This document shows, in pieces, positions 1-5,317 of a stretch of DNA of 5,317 nucleotides. Source of the DNA: an uncultured Chlorobiaceae bacterium (GTDB lineage: Bacteria > Bacteroidota > Chlorobiia > Chlorobiales > Chlorobiaceae); assembly GCA_903929845.1 (NCBI GenBank), contig CAIYWF010000027.1, forward strand, positions 1 to 5,317. Reading direction: 5' to 3'. The translations under genes were made by a program, and so were the position numbers. The notes below the pieces were generated by a model that made no database searches, had not been told where the DNA came from, and saw only the letters and a program-made list of their open reading frames with translations. The number at the start of each line of letters is the position of its first letter. Within the stretch, counting starts at the first letter, position 1.

Positions 1-845
1 ATGATCTCAAGGAAATGGCCCGTCAGGTTCGTCGGGATATTATCCGAATGCTTGCTATGGCAAATTCCGGTCATACCGGCGGCTCGCTTGGGATGGCTGA
101 TATTTTCACTGCGCTCTACTTTCGGGTACTTCAGCACAATCCTCATGAGTTTTGGGATCATCATGACGAGGATATGGTTTTTCTCTCCAATGGTCATATT
201 GCTCCGGTATGGTACAGTGTCCTTGCCCGTTCAGGTTATTTCCCTCTCAGCGAACTGAACTCTCTGCGGCAGGTTAACTCCTACCTCCAAGGTCATCCAA
301 CCTCTGAATCAAGACTTCCCGGTATCAGAATCGCTTCTGGTTCTCTTGGTCAGGGTCTTTCTGCCGCAGTGGGAGCAGCCCTTGGTCTTCGTATTGACGG
401 CAAGGAGAACGATGTCTTCTGCCTGATGGGTGATGGTGAGTGTCAGGAGGGACAAATATGGGAAGCGGCGATGAGTGCCTCCCATTACAAGCTTGACAAA
501 ATTATCGGTATCGTCGATTATAACAATCTGCAGATAGATGGCGAGGTTTCCTCAATCATGGGGGTGGAACCGTTTGCTGATAAATGGCGAGCATTCGGAT
601 GGGATGTCTATCAATGTGATGGCAATGATATGGAAGATTTTGTCAGCACCATTGAGAAAATCAAATCAAGCAAAACCCGTAACGTACCGACGGTTGTTCT
701 TGCAACAACGATTATGGGAAAAGGGGTTCACTTTTTTGAGGGATCCATGCCCGACAACAGCAACTGGCATGGAAAACCGCCCTCAAAGGAAGATGCGGTC
801 AAGGCACTTGCCATTCTTGGCGAGACCGTTTTCGGTGATTTTTAG
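1..845 (+). CDS. Transketolase, N-terminal (TPP-binding) subunit, 5'-truncated by window edge
   Basis: This is the N-terminal half of a split transketolase, which moves two-carbon ketol units between sugar phosphates in the cytoplasmic non-oxidative pentose phosphate pathway. The frame is open from the left edge. The codons before the ATG at 15 read Asp-Leu-Lys-Glu, which fits the usual family lead-in, so that ATG is probably internal and the true start lies upstream. Counting that Met as residue 1, visible motifs are SGHTGG (18-23), SNGH (58-61), GSLGQG (109-114), and the thiamine diphosphate/Mg motif starting at GDGE (139-142) and ending at the Asn pair 170-171. MGKG (234-237) and NWHGKPP (250-256) follow near the end. 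The protein stops at about 276 residues after the TPP domain, as separate N-subunits do; single-chain transketolases run to about 650 residues. No C-terminal (pyrimidine-binding) subunit follows; the next gene is rsmD after 14 bases. The partner must be upstream or elsewhere. The family call is firm; the exact sugar substrates are inferred. Confidence 0.92.
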   Translation, partial: DLKEMARQVRRDIIRMLAMANSGHTGGSLGMADIFTALYFRVLQHNPHEFWDHHDEDMVFLSNGHIAPVWYSVLARSGYFPLSELNSLRQVNSYLQGHPTSESRLPGIRIASGSLGQGLSAAVGAALGLRIDGKENDVFCLMGDGECQEGQIWEAAMSASHYKLDKIIGIVDYNNLQIDGEVSSIMGVEPFADKWRAFGWDVYQCDGNDMEDFVSTIEKIKSSKTRNVPTVVLATTIMGKGVHFFEGSMPDNSNWHGKPPSKEDAVKALAILGETVFGDF

Positions 846-859
846 GCTGAAAAAGTTTC

Positions 860-1402
860 GTGCAAATTCTGGCGGGTACATATAAAGGGCGAAAAATAAG
901 AAGCTCATCGTCGCACGCTATACGTCCATGCAGCAGCAGGGTCAAAAAATCTCTTTTTGATACACTTGCAGCAAGAATTGACTTTGAAGGTATTGCTGTA
1001 CTTGATTTGTTTGCCGGGTTTGGTTCTCTTGGTTTCGAGGCGCTGAGTCGTGGAGCAGGCTCAGTCACTTTTGTCGATCAGCATGTTGATGCGTTGAAAG
1101 CCATGAAGGCAACGGCTCTTCAGCTCGGCGAGCAGGAGAGTGTCAGGATTGTCAATGCGGATGTTTTGGCATTTCTTGGTCGTGCGATCGGGCCGTTTGA
1201 TCTTATGTTTTGTGATCCGCCCTATTCCTGGCCTGATTACGATCAGTTGATTGAGCGGATTTTTGGAGGCACTCTGCTCTCCGAAGATGGCTTGCTCCTT
1301 GTCGAACATAGTACACATTTTGATTTCGAGTTGTCGTCGCACTACTCTTTTCACAAGGATTATGGTATGACAAGAGTTACTTTTTTCAGCAATAACCTTT
1401 GA
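860..1402 (+). CDS. rsmD: 16S rRNA (guanine(966)-N2)-methyltransferase RsmD
   Basis: RsmD is an S-adenosylmethionine-dependent enzyme that methylates N2 of G966 (E. coli numbering) in 16S rRNA during 30S assembly. The 180-residue length matches the family. The N-terminus (QILAGTYKGRKI, 2-13) and the RPCSSRVKKSLFDTL stretch (22-36) match conserved family blocks. The SAM-binding loop is DLFAGFGSLG (49-58), where most relatives have DLFAGSGALG. The acidic residue ending strand 2 is Asp73. The catalytic N-methyltransferase motif is DPPY (119-122). The start is GTG: an in-frame TGA at 848-850 lies just upstream with no other start codon between, and homology begins at the GTG. A short A-rich stretch (850-854) precedes it, but there is no clear Shine-Dalgarno. 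coaD follows after 6 bases. rsmD-coaD adjacency is common across bacteria, so co-transcription is likely. Confidence 0.93.
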   Translation: MQILAGTYKGRKIRSSSSHAIRPCSSRVKKSLFDTLAARIDFEGIAVLDLFAGFGSLGFEALSRGAGSVTFVDQHVDALKAMKATALQLGEQESVRIVNADVLAFLGRAIGPFDLMFCDPPYSWPDYDQLIERIFGGTLLSEDGLLLVEHSTHFDFELSSHYSFHKDYGMTRVTFFSNNL

Positions 1403-1408
1403 ATCACG

Positions 1409-1906
1409 ATGAAATCAAAAGCGATTTATCCGGGAACATTCGATCCCTTTACCAATGGTCATCTTGATGTGCTTGAACGTGCCCTGAATATTTTTGATGA
1501 GGTTATTGTCGTTATTGCTGAGAACAGCCAGAAACATGCATTGTTCACTATTGAGGAACGGGAGGTGATGACTAAAGAGGTTACCGGAGAGTACCCCGGC
1601 GTCAGCGTTGAGGTGCTTCAAAAAGGATTGCTTGCTGATTATGCCCGGCAGGTTGGCGCAAAAGCAATTGTTCGGGGTGTACGGCAAGTCAAGGACTTTG
1701 AATATGAATTTCAAATATCGCTGTTCAACCGTCAACTTTATCCAGATGTGACAACCGTCTTTCTGATGCCCAATGTCAAATATACCTATGTTGCATCGTC
1801 AATAATCAAGGAAGTGGCAATGCTTGGTGGTGATGTCAGCAAATTTGTACACCCATGTGTTCTGGAGATGATGCATAAAAAACGTGAAGAACTGAACCAG
1901 AAATAA
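1409..1906 (+). CDS. coaD: Phosphopantetheine adenylyltransferase (PPAT), CoA biosynthesis
   Basis: CoaD transfers an adenylyl group from ATP to 4'-phosphopantetheine, giving dephospho-CoA and pyrophosphate, the penultimate step of coenzyme A synthesis. The 165-residue protein has the typical length and collinear motifs of the nucleotidyltransferase fold. YPGTFDPFTNGH (7-18) contains Thr10 and His18 of the (T/H)xGH active-site motif. RGVR (89-92) is followed by KDFEYE (95-100), matching the RGLR-xxxDFEYE block. SSIIKE (130-135) corresponds to the ISSTxVKE signature that binds ATP. The ATG lies 6 bases after the rsmD stop and fits homology from the second residue. No Shine-Dalgarno is visible, so translation may depend on coupling to rsmD. 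A 23-base gap without a hairpin separates it from the downstream aminotransferase. No key residue is missing. This is the most certain call among the complete genes. Confidence 0.97.
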   Translation: MKSKAIYPGTFDPFTNGHLDVLERALNIFDEVIVVIAENSQKHALFTIEEREVMTKEVTGEYPGVSVEVLQKGLLADYARQVGAKAIVRGVRQVKDFEYEFQISLFNRQLYPDVTTVFLMPNVKYTYVASSIIKEVAMLGGDVSKFVHPCVLEMMHKKREELNQK

Positions 1907-1929
1907 TTATAACCAACTACTTTTTTTAT

Positions 1930-3138
1930 ATGACGACAACACCTTTGCCAGAAGAACAATATCTCACCCGCAGGGTACTCAGTATGCAGGAATCGCAGAC
2001 CATGCGAATCAGCAATCTTGCTGCTAAAATGAAAGCTGAAGGCATGGATATTGTCAGCCTTTCAGCAGGCGAGCCCGATTTTCAAACCCCTGCTCATGTC
2101 AATCAGGCGGGAATAGATGCAATTAATGCCGGGTTTACCCGCTATACAGCAAATTCAGGTATTGCGGATCTTAAAAAGGCTATTATCGAAAAGTTCAGGC
2201 GCGATAATGGCCTGGAGTTTCTGGAAAACCAGATCATTGTCAGCAATGGCGGCAAACAGACTCTTGCCAATACCTTTCTTGCGCTTTGCGAAGAGGGTGA
2301 TGAGGTGATTGTGCCTGCTCCTTACTGGGTGAGTTTTCCTGAAATGGTTCGTCTTGCAGGAGGTATACCGGTTATTGTTCATACTACTCTGGAAACCGAA
2401 TACAAAATGACTCCCGCTCAGCTTGAGGAGGCCATTACCCCGAAAACAAAAATTCTTGTCCTGAATTCACCCTCGAATCCTACCGGTGCGGTCTATAGTG
2501 AAGTTGAGGTGCGTGCCCTGATGGCAGTTGTCGAAGGTCGCGGAATTTTTGTGCTCTCCGATGAAATGTATGACATGATTGTCTACGGAGGTGTTCGTCC
2601 TTTTTCTCCTGCAAAGATTCCAGAAATGAAGGAGTGGGTTATTGTAAGCAACGGCGTGTCGAAAACCTATGCCATGACTGGATGGAGAATCGGATACCTT
2701 GCCGGGCCGAAATGGCTTATTGATGCTTGCGACAAGATACAGTCACAGACCACATCCAATCCCAATGCCATCGCACAGAAAGCTGCTGTTGCAGCGCTGA
2801 ATGGCGATCAGGGAATTGTTGAAGAACGTCGTGCTGAATTTGAAAAGAGGCGAGATTATATGTACCAGGCGCTGAACAGCATTCCTGGCTTTAAAACTGC
2901 CTTGCCGCAGGGTGCGTTCTATATTTTTCCTGATATCAGCGGAGTGCTTGGCCAAACCTTTAACGGTGTGGTGATGAAAGACTCTGCAGATGTTGCCGAA
3001 TATCTTCTGAAGGTACATCATGTCGCTACAGTGCCGGGTGATGCTTTCGGTGCTCCTGAAAACCTCCGGCTCTCTTATGCAGCCTCAATAGCCGCGCTCG
3101 AGGAGGCAGTAAACCGTATCAGGGGAGCTTTCAAATAG
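1930..3138 (+). CDS. Class Ib aspartate aminotransferase, probably also prephenate aminotransferase
   Basis: This is a 402-residue PLP-dependent fold-type I aminotransferase that collinearly resembles Thermus-type (subclass Ib) aspartate aminotransferases. Visible active-site features are SAGEPDF (45-51), the GGKQ block (107-110), the aromatic residue Trp133 in PYW, NPTG with PLP-contacting Asn183 (183-186), Asp211 and Tyr214 around the cofactor ring, the Schiff-base Lys245 in SNGVSK, the GWRIGY block (251-256), and Arg380 in NLRLSYA, which binds the substrate alpha-carboxylate. Thr24 and Lys109 align by eye with the Thr/Lys pair reported to confer prephenate transamination in this subclass, so a dual role in aspartate formation and in the arogenate route to Phe/Tyr is plausible. 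Compared with Thermus the N-terminus is a few residues longer; the ATG at 1930 is preceded by a T7 run rather than a Shine-Dalgarno. The acyltransferase follows after 7 bases. The aminotransferase call is firm; prephenate activity is inferred. Confidence 0.94.
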   Translation: MTTTPLPEEQYLTRRVLSMQESQTMRISNLAAKMKAEGMDIVSLSAGEPDFQTPAHVNQAGIDAINAGFTRYTANSGIADLKKAIIEKFRRDNGLEFLENQIIVSNGGKQTLANTFLALCEEGDEVIVPAPYWVSFPEMVRLAGGIPVIVHTTLETEYKMTPAQLEEAITPKTKILVLNSPSNPTGAVYSEVEVRALMAVVEGRGIFVLSDEMYDMIVYGGVRPFSPAKIPEMKEWVIVSNGVSKTYAMTGWRIGYLAGPKWLIDACDKIQSQTTSNPNAIAQKAAVAALNGDQGIVEERRAEFEKRRDYMYQALNSIPGFKTALPQGAFYIFPDISGVLGQTFNGVVMKDSADVAEYLLKVHHVATVPGDAFGAPENLRLSYAASIAALEEAVNRIRGAFK

Positions 3139-3145
3139 GGCGCCG
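3136..3145 (+). promoter_or_regulatory. Weak ribosome binding site overlapping the aminotransferase stop codon
   Basis: The sequence TAGGG at 3136-3140 includes the TAG stop of the aminotransferase. Its AGGG core lies five bases before the acyltransferase ATG at 3146. It is the only start in the window with a recognisable, though short, Shine-Dalgarno-like match. Its overlap with the upstream stop suggests translational coupling, so that a terminating ribosome could reinitiate on the acyltransferase. Confidence 0.35.
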
Positions 3146-3943
3146 ATGCTGAAAGTCCGCCGCAGTCGGCTTTATACTTTATGGTTTGGCTGGTATTCCC
3201 GCCGCCAGTTCAGAAAGTATTTTAATTCGGTACGCGTTTTTATGCAGTTCGGAGTACAGGAGATGGATCTTCGTACTCCGGTTATTTTTTATGCTAATCA
3301 CGCATACTGGTGGGATGGCTTTTGGTCGCAACTGTGCACCGAAAAATTTTTTCACCAGCGCCTGCATATTATTATTGAGTTTCAGCAGTTACAGAAACAC
3401 CTTTTTTTTACGCGTATAGGGGCATTTTCTCTTGACCGTTCCCGTCCGAAAAGTTGGCCCACCACGCTTCGTTATGCCGCTGAATTGCTGACCGATAACA
3501 ACGAGAGGCAGAATGCCCTGTGGATTTTCCCCCAGGGAAAGATAGAGCATGTCGATAAGCGGCCGCTTGTTTTTTTTAAAGGGGCGGCATCGATTGCCTC
3601 GCGGGTGCTTGAAAAGATCCCGCAGCTTTACATTGTTTCAATTGTCAGTCGGATTGAATATCTTGACGAACAAAAACCGGAGCTGTTTTTATCTTTCAGG
3701 GAGCCTTTTTTAGTTTCCCGAAAGGAATATGCTGGCGCCAATGATCTTAACGCATATATGCAGAAGATGACTGAGAGTCATCTTGATGAACTCAGCGAGA
3801 AGATTCGGAGCCGAAAGCTTGATGACGCAATGACTCTTGTCAAGGGTAGTGCATCCGTTAACCGAAAGAGTGAAGCATTTCGTCGTTTCATGCGTCTTGA
3901 CAGTTGGAACAAGGTTCCCGGATCATTTCGCAAGAAGCTGTAA
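3146..3943 (+). CDS. PlsC-family (1-acylglycerol-3-phosphate type) acyltransferase; possible carotenoid glucoside acyltransferase
   Basis: This 265-residue protein carries the ordered blocks of the lysophospholipid acyltransferase superfamily. Block I is NHAYWWD (51-57), with the catalytic H-x4-D pair His52 and Asp57. Block II is GAFSLDR (92-98). Block III is FPQG (128-131), where glycerolipid enzymes usually have FPEG. The VIFYA stretch before block I (46-50) is hydrophobic, but no long transmembrane helix is evident; membrane-surface association is inferred. The C-terminal third is basic and charged and has no motif I recognise. Green sulfur bacteria possess a PlsC-like enzyme, CruD, that adds laurate to chlorobactene glucoside. 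This gene could be that enzyme or a general lysophospholipid acyltransferase, and sequence inspection alone cannot decide, so no symbol is given. Two T8 tracts lie inside the frame (3402-3409 and 3570-3577). It is probably co-transcribed with the aminotransferase. Confidence 0.8.
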   Translation: MLKVRRSRLYTLWFGWYSRRQFRKYFNSVRVFMQFGVQEMDLRTPVIFYANHAYWWDGFWSQLCTEKFFHQRLHIIIEFQQLQKHLFFTRIGAFSLDRSRPKSWPTTLRYAAELLTDNNERQNALWIFPQGKIEHVDKRPLVFFKGAASIASRVLEKIPQLYIVSIVSRIEYLDEQKPELFLSFREPFLVSRKEYAGANDLNAYMQKMTESHLDELSEKIRSRKLDDAMTLVKGSASVNRKSEAFRRFMRLDSWNKVPGSFRKKL

Positions 3944-4037
3944 CGACAGAGAATAAAAAACGTTCCTCATGCGCTCATTTTGTATGCGGAGCGGCAGGAA
4001 GTGGTAAATACACAACATCAACAACGTCCCCCTATTC
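3944..4037 (+). other. Intergenic region with imperfect hairpin; possible transcription-unit boundary
   Basis: This 94-base gap is the longest in the window. It holds an imperfect inverted repeat: TTCCT (3963-3967) can pair with AGGAA (3996-4000), and inside it CGCTC (3972-3976) can pair with GAGCG (3989-3993). The two stems are separated by a small asymmetric internal loop and closed by a 12-base loop. No T-run follows, so it is not a convincing intrinsic terminator. It could be a weak terminator or processing site for the upstream genes. The remaining sequence up to the PSP1-gene ATG is rich in A and C. TAAATA at 4005-4010 could be a -10-like element, but I see no well-spaced -35, so I do not call a promoter. 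Confidence 0.3.
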
Positions 4038-5015
4038 ATGAGTAATGTTATATGCAGTTGTCTTTTGGGTGATAATGCAAAGGTAAGGCTGCGGCTTTCA
4101 CAATTGTTGCACAGCGAGATGGAATCGATTTACGGCGCTTCTCCCGATATTGTTTCTGACGATATTTGTGAAGTTGAGTTGCAGGGTTGCAGGCGAGAGT
4201 TTTTTATCAATAATACAGGAATCCCTTTCAGTATCGGGCAGCAGGTTATTATAGAATCGGATGGAGGATATGATTTTGGAGTTGTTTATTCGACCGGTCA
4301 GATTGCCAGAAAAAAACTCCAGCTTAAAGGTTTGGACAAGAATGGACAAGAGTGGACCGCCGTGTTGCGGATTGCTGACGAAAATGACTGTCAGGCAATT
4401 ATTGAACTGAAAAAACGGCAGTCGGACATCCGGGAAATTTGTCTGAACAAGATTAAAAAGCATGAACTTGATCTAAAATTGGTTGAAGTTGAATTGCGTA
4501 TGGACCAGCAGAAACTTTCGGTCTACTATACGTCGTCACACCGGGTTGATTTTAGGACGCTTGTGCGTGATCTTGCCGGAGAGTTCAAGGCAAGAATTCA
4601 GATGGTGCAGATTACGACACGAGAAGAGGCCAGAAGGGCAAATGCTTTTGGGCCTTGTGGTTGTCTTTTGTGTTGTTCGAGCTGGCTGCAGAAAATTCAT
4701 GCCAATCCGTTTGCTGAAAAATCTCAATATTCTGAGGTCGCAGGCAATGAGAGTCACGCCTTCAATATTACGGGTATCTGTAACCGCCCGAAATGTTGTC
4801 TTGGTTATTCGAAACATGAGAAGGGTTGCCGTTCTCATGCTTCAGGTCAGTCACTTGTTCCTTCTGTAGGAAGCATGGTTTCTACTCCCGAGGGGCCTGC
4901 CATGGTTGAAAGCATTGACGCCCAGAAAAAACTTGTCTGGCTTCGTTACCAGCAGAGCGATCAGACACGCAGGTTTCCTGTCGACAAGTTCAATGCGCTG
5001 TTTGTTAAAAAATAA
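4038..5015 (+). CDS. ricT: PSP1-domain protein, RicT/YaaT-like, with paired CxxxxCC motifs
   Basis: This 325-residue protein resembles the PSP1 C-terminal-domain family typified by Bacillus subtilis RicT (YaaT). There RicT works with RicA and RicF in an iron-sulfur complex that affects RNase Y-dependent RNA maturation and development. An N-terminal segment of about 43 residues precedes the part that aligns with B. subtilis RicT. The conserved core begins near CEVELQG (44-50) and runs through the YDFGVVY strand (78-84). The PSP1 domain covers roughly 79-165. Next come GPCGCLLCC (205-213) and GICNRPKCC (246-254). Each has Cys-x4-Cys-Cys spacing (207/212/213 and 248/253/254), matching the twin CGxxxCC motifs of RicT. 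Extra cysteines are 209 and 264. A short C-terminal beta-rich segment (276-304) closes the protein. The ATG at 4038 is the first in-frame ATG after an in-frame TAA at 4005-4007; no Shine-Dalgarno is seen. metG follows after 12 bases. The family call is strong; cellular function here is inferred. Confidence 0.88.
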   Translation: MSNVICSCLLGDNAKVRLRLSQLLHSEMESIYGASPDIVSDDICEVELQGCRREFFINNTGIPFSIGQQVIIESDGGYDFGVVYSTGQIARKKLQLKGLDKNGQEWTAVLRIADENDCQAIIELKKRQSDIREICLNKIKKHELDLKLVEVELRMDQQKLSVYYTSSHRVDFRTLVRDLAGEFKARIQMVQITTREEARRANAFGPCGCLLCCSSWLQKIHANPFAEKSQYSEVAGNESHAFNITGICNRPKCCLGYSKHEKGCRSHASGQSLVPSVGSMVSTPEGPAMVESIDAQKKLVWLRYQQSDQTRRFPVDKFNALFVKK

Positions 5016-5027
5016 CGGTTCCTCTCT

Positions 5028-5317
5028 ATGCATCAGTTTACAAGAACCCTTGTCACTTCAGCCCTTCCTTATGCCAATGGCCCGGTGCATCTTGGCCATC
5101 TTGCGGGTGTTTTTCTTCCTGCGGATATTTATGTTCGCTATAAACGGCTCAAGGGTGAGGATATCATTCATATCGGAGGGTCGGACGAACACGGAGTACC
5201 TATTACCATTACTGCAGAGAAAGAGGGTATTTCACCACAGGATGTTGTCGATCGATACCACAGGATGAACCAGGATGCTTTTTCCCGTTGTGGTATCTCG
5301 TTTGACTATTTTGGCAG
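5028..5317 (+). CDS. metG: Methionyl-tRNA synthetase, N-terminal part (3'-truncated by window edge)
   Basis: MetG activates methionine with ATP and charges initiator and elongator tRNA-Met in the cytoplasm. Ninety-six codons are visible, with the frame open to the right edge. The N-terminus contains SALPYANGPVHLGH (11-24): ALPYANG is the methionine-enzyme signature and HLGH (21-24) is the class I HIGH motif that binds ATP. RYKRLKGEDIIHIGGSDEHG (37-56) gives the conserved DEHG block that starts the connective region. This is about one-sixth of a typical enzyme; the KMSKS loop and anticodon-binding domain lie beyond the window, as would any C-terminal tRNA-binding domain. The ATG at 5028 gives the family-typical short N-terminus before the active-site strand. 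It is preceded by a pyrimidine-rich stretch (5018-5027) instead of a Shine-Dalgarno. The 12-base gap from the PSP1 gene suggests co-transcription. Confidence 0.96.
   Translation, partial: MHQFTRTLVTSALPYANGPVHLGHLAGVFLPADIYVRYKRLKGEDIIHIGGSDEHGVPITITAEKEGISPQDVVDRYHRMNQDAFSRCGISFDYFG

Noticed and set aside
15..17. ATG at 15 as the true start of the transketolase subunit
   Set aside because: In-frame codons before it match the usual family lead-in and there is no upstream stop before the window edge, so the gene most likely starts outside the window.
1..258. Open frame beginning with the ATG at position 1
   Set aside because: It overlaps the transketolase N-subunit frame, which has clear family motifs, and its translation shows no recognisable domain. 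It is a shadow frame.
1907..1929. T7 run at 1921-1927 as an intrinsic terminator after coaD
   Set aside because: No GC-rich inverted repeat precedes it in the 23-base gap, and the next gene starts immediately after.
3969..4007. A 12-codon mini-ORF (ATG at 3969, TAA at 4005-4007) upstream of the PSP1 gene, possibly a leader peptide
   Set aside because: It has no ribosome binding site, no run of one regulatory codon, and lies within the imperfect hairpin. A frame this short is expected by chance.
4098..4463. Minus-strand open frame of about 120 codons inside the PSP1 gene
   Set aside because: The plus-strand frame has conserved motifs throughout this stretch. The antisense translation shows no recognisable domain. 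The same applies to the other antisense frames.
1..5317. Mobile element, CRISPR array, prophage, defence system, tRNA or rRNA gene
   Set aside because: I saw no repeat array, transposase or integrase motif, terminal inverted repeats or tRNA-like fold. Nearly all sequence is accounted for by seven collinear housekeeping-type genes.

Overview
The window looks like ordinary core chromosome from a green sulfur bacterium (phylum Chlorobi/Chlorobiota, Chlorobium or Pelodictyon type). The basis is protein resemblance, moderate GC content, starts that mostly lack Shine-Dalgarno sequences, and the gene combination. The phylum assignment is an inference from memory and was not tested by a search. All seven recognisable genes lie on the + strand and are closely packed. 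No mobile element, CRISPR array, tRNA or rRNA gene was seen.

Layout, left to right: (1) the 3' part of a gene for the N-terminal (thiamine-diphosphate-binding) half of a split transketolase, cut by the left edge; (2) rsmD, 16S rRNA guanine-N2 methyltransferase, with a GTG start; (3) coaD, phosphopantetheine adenylyltransferase of coenzyme A synthesis; (4) a class Ib aspartate aminotransferase that carries the Thr/Lys pair associated with prephenate aminotransferase activity; (5) a PlsC-type acyltransferase of uncertain acceptor, possibly the carotenoid glucoside acyltransferase CruD; (6) after the only sizeable gap (94 bases, with an imperfect hairpin), a RicT/YaaT-like PSP1-domain protein with paired CxxxxCC motifs; (7) the 5' end of metG, methionyl-tRNA synthetase, cut by the right edge and with no stop codon inside the window.

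Genes 1 to 5 are separated by 14, 6, 23 and 7 bases and could be one transcription unit. Genes 6 and 7 (12-base gap) could be a second. The genes are mostly housekeeping: sugar-phosphate interconversion, rRNA modification, CoA, amino-acid and lipid or carotenoid metabolism, and translation. The rsmD-coaD pair is a widespread conserved neighbourhood. A ricT homologue lies in the same general region as a methionyl-tRNA synthetase gene in Bacillus subtilis too.

I found no evidence for a novel system. The observations most worth a second look are the prephenate-aminotransferase signature in the aminotransferase, the transketolase N-half without a C-half downstream, the variant FPQG motif and two T8 tracts in the acyltransferase, the RicT-like protein outside the Firmicutes, and the pyrimidine-rich sequences before several start codons.
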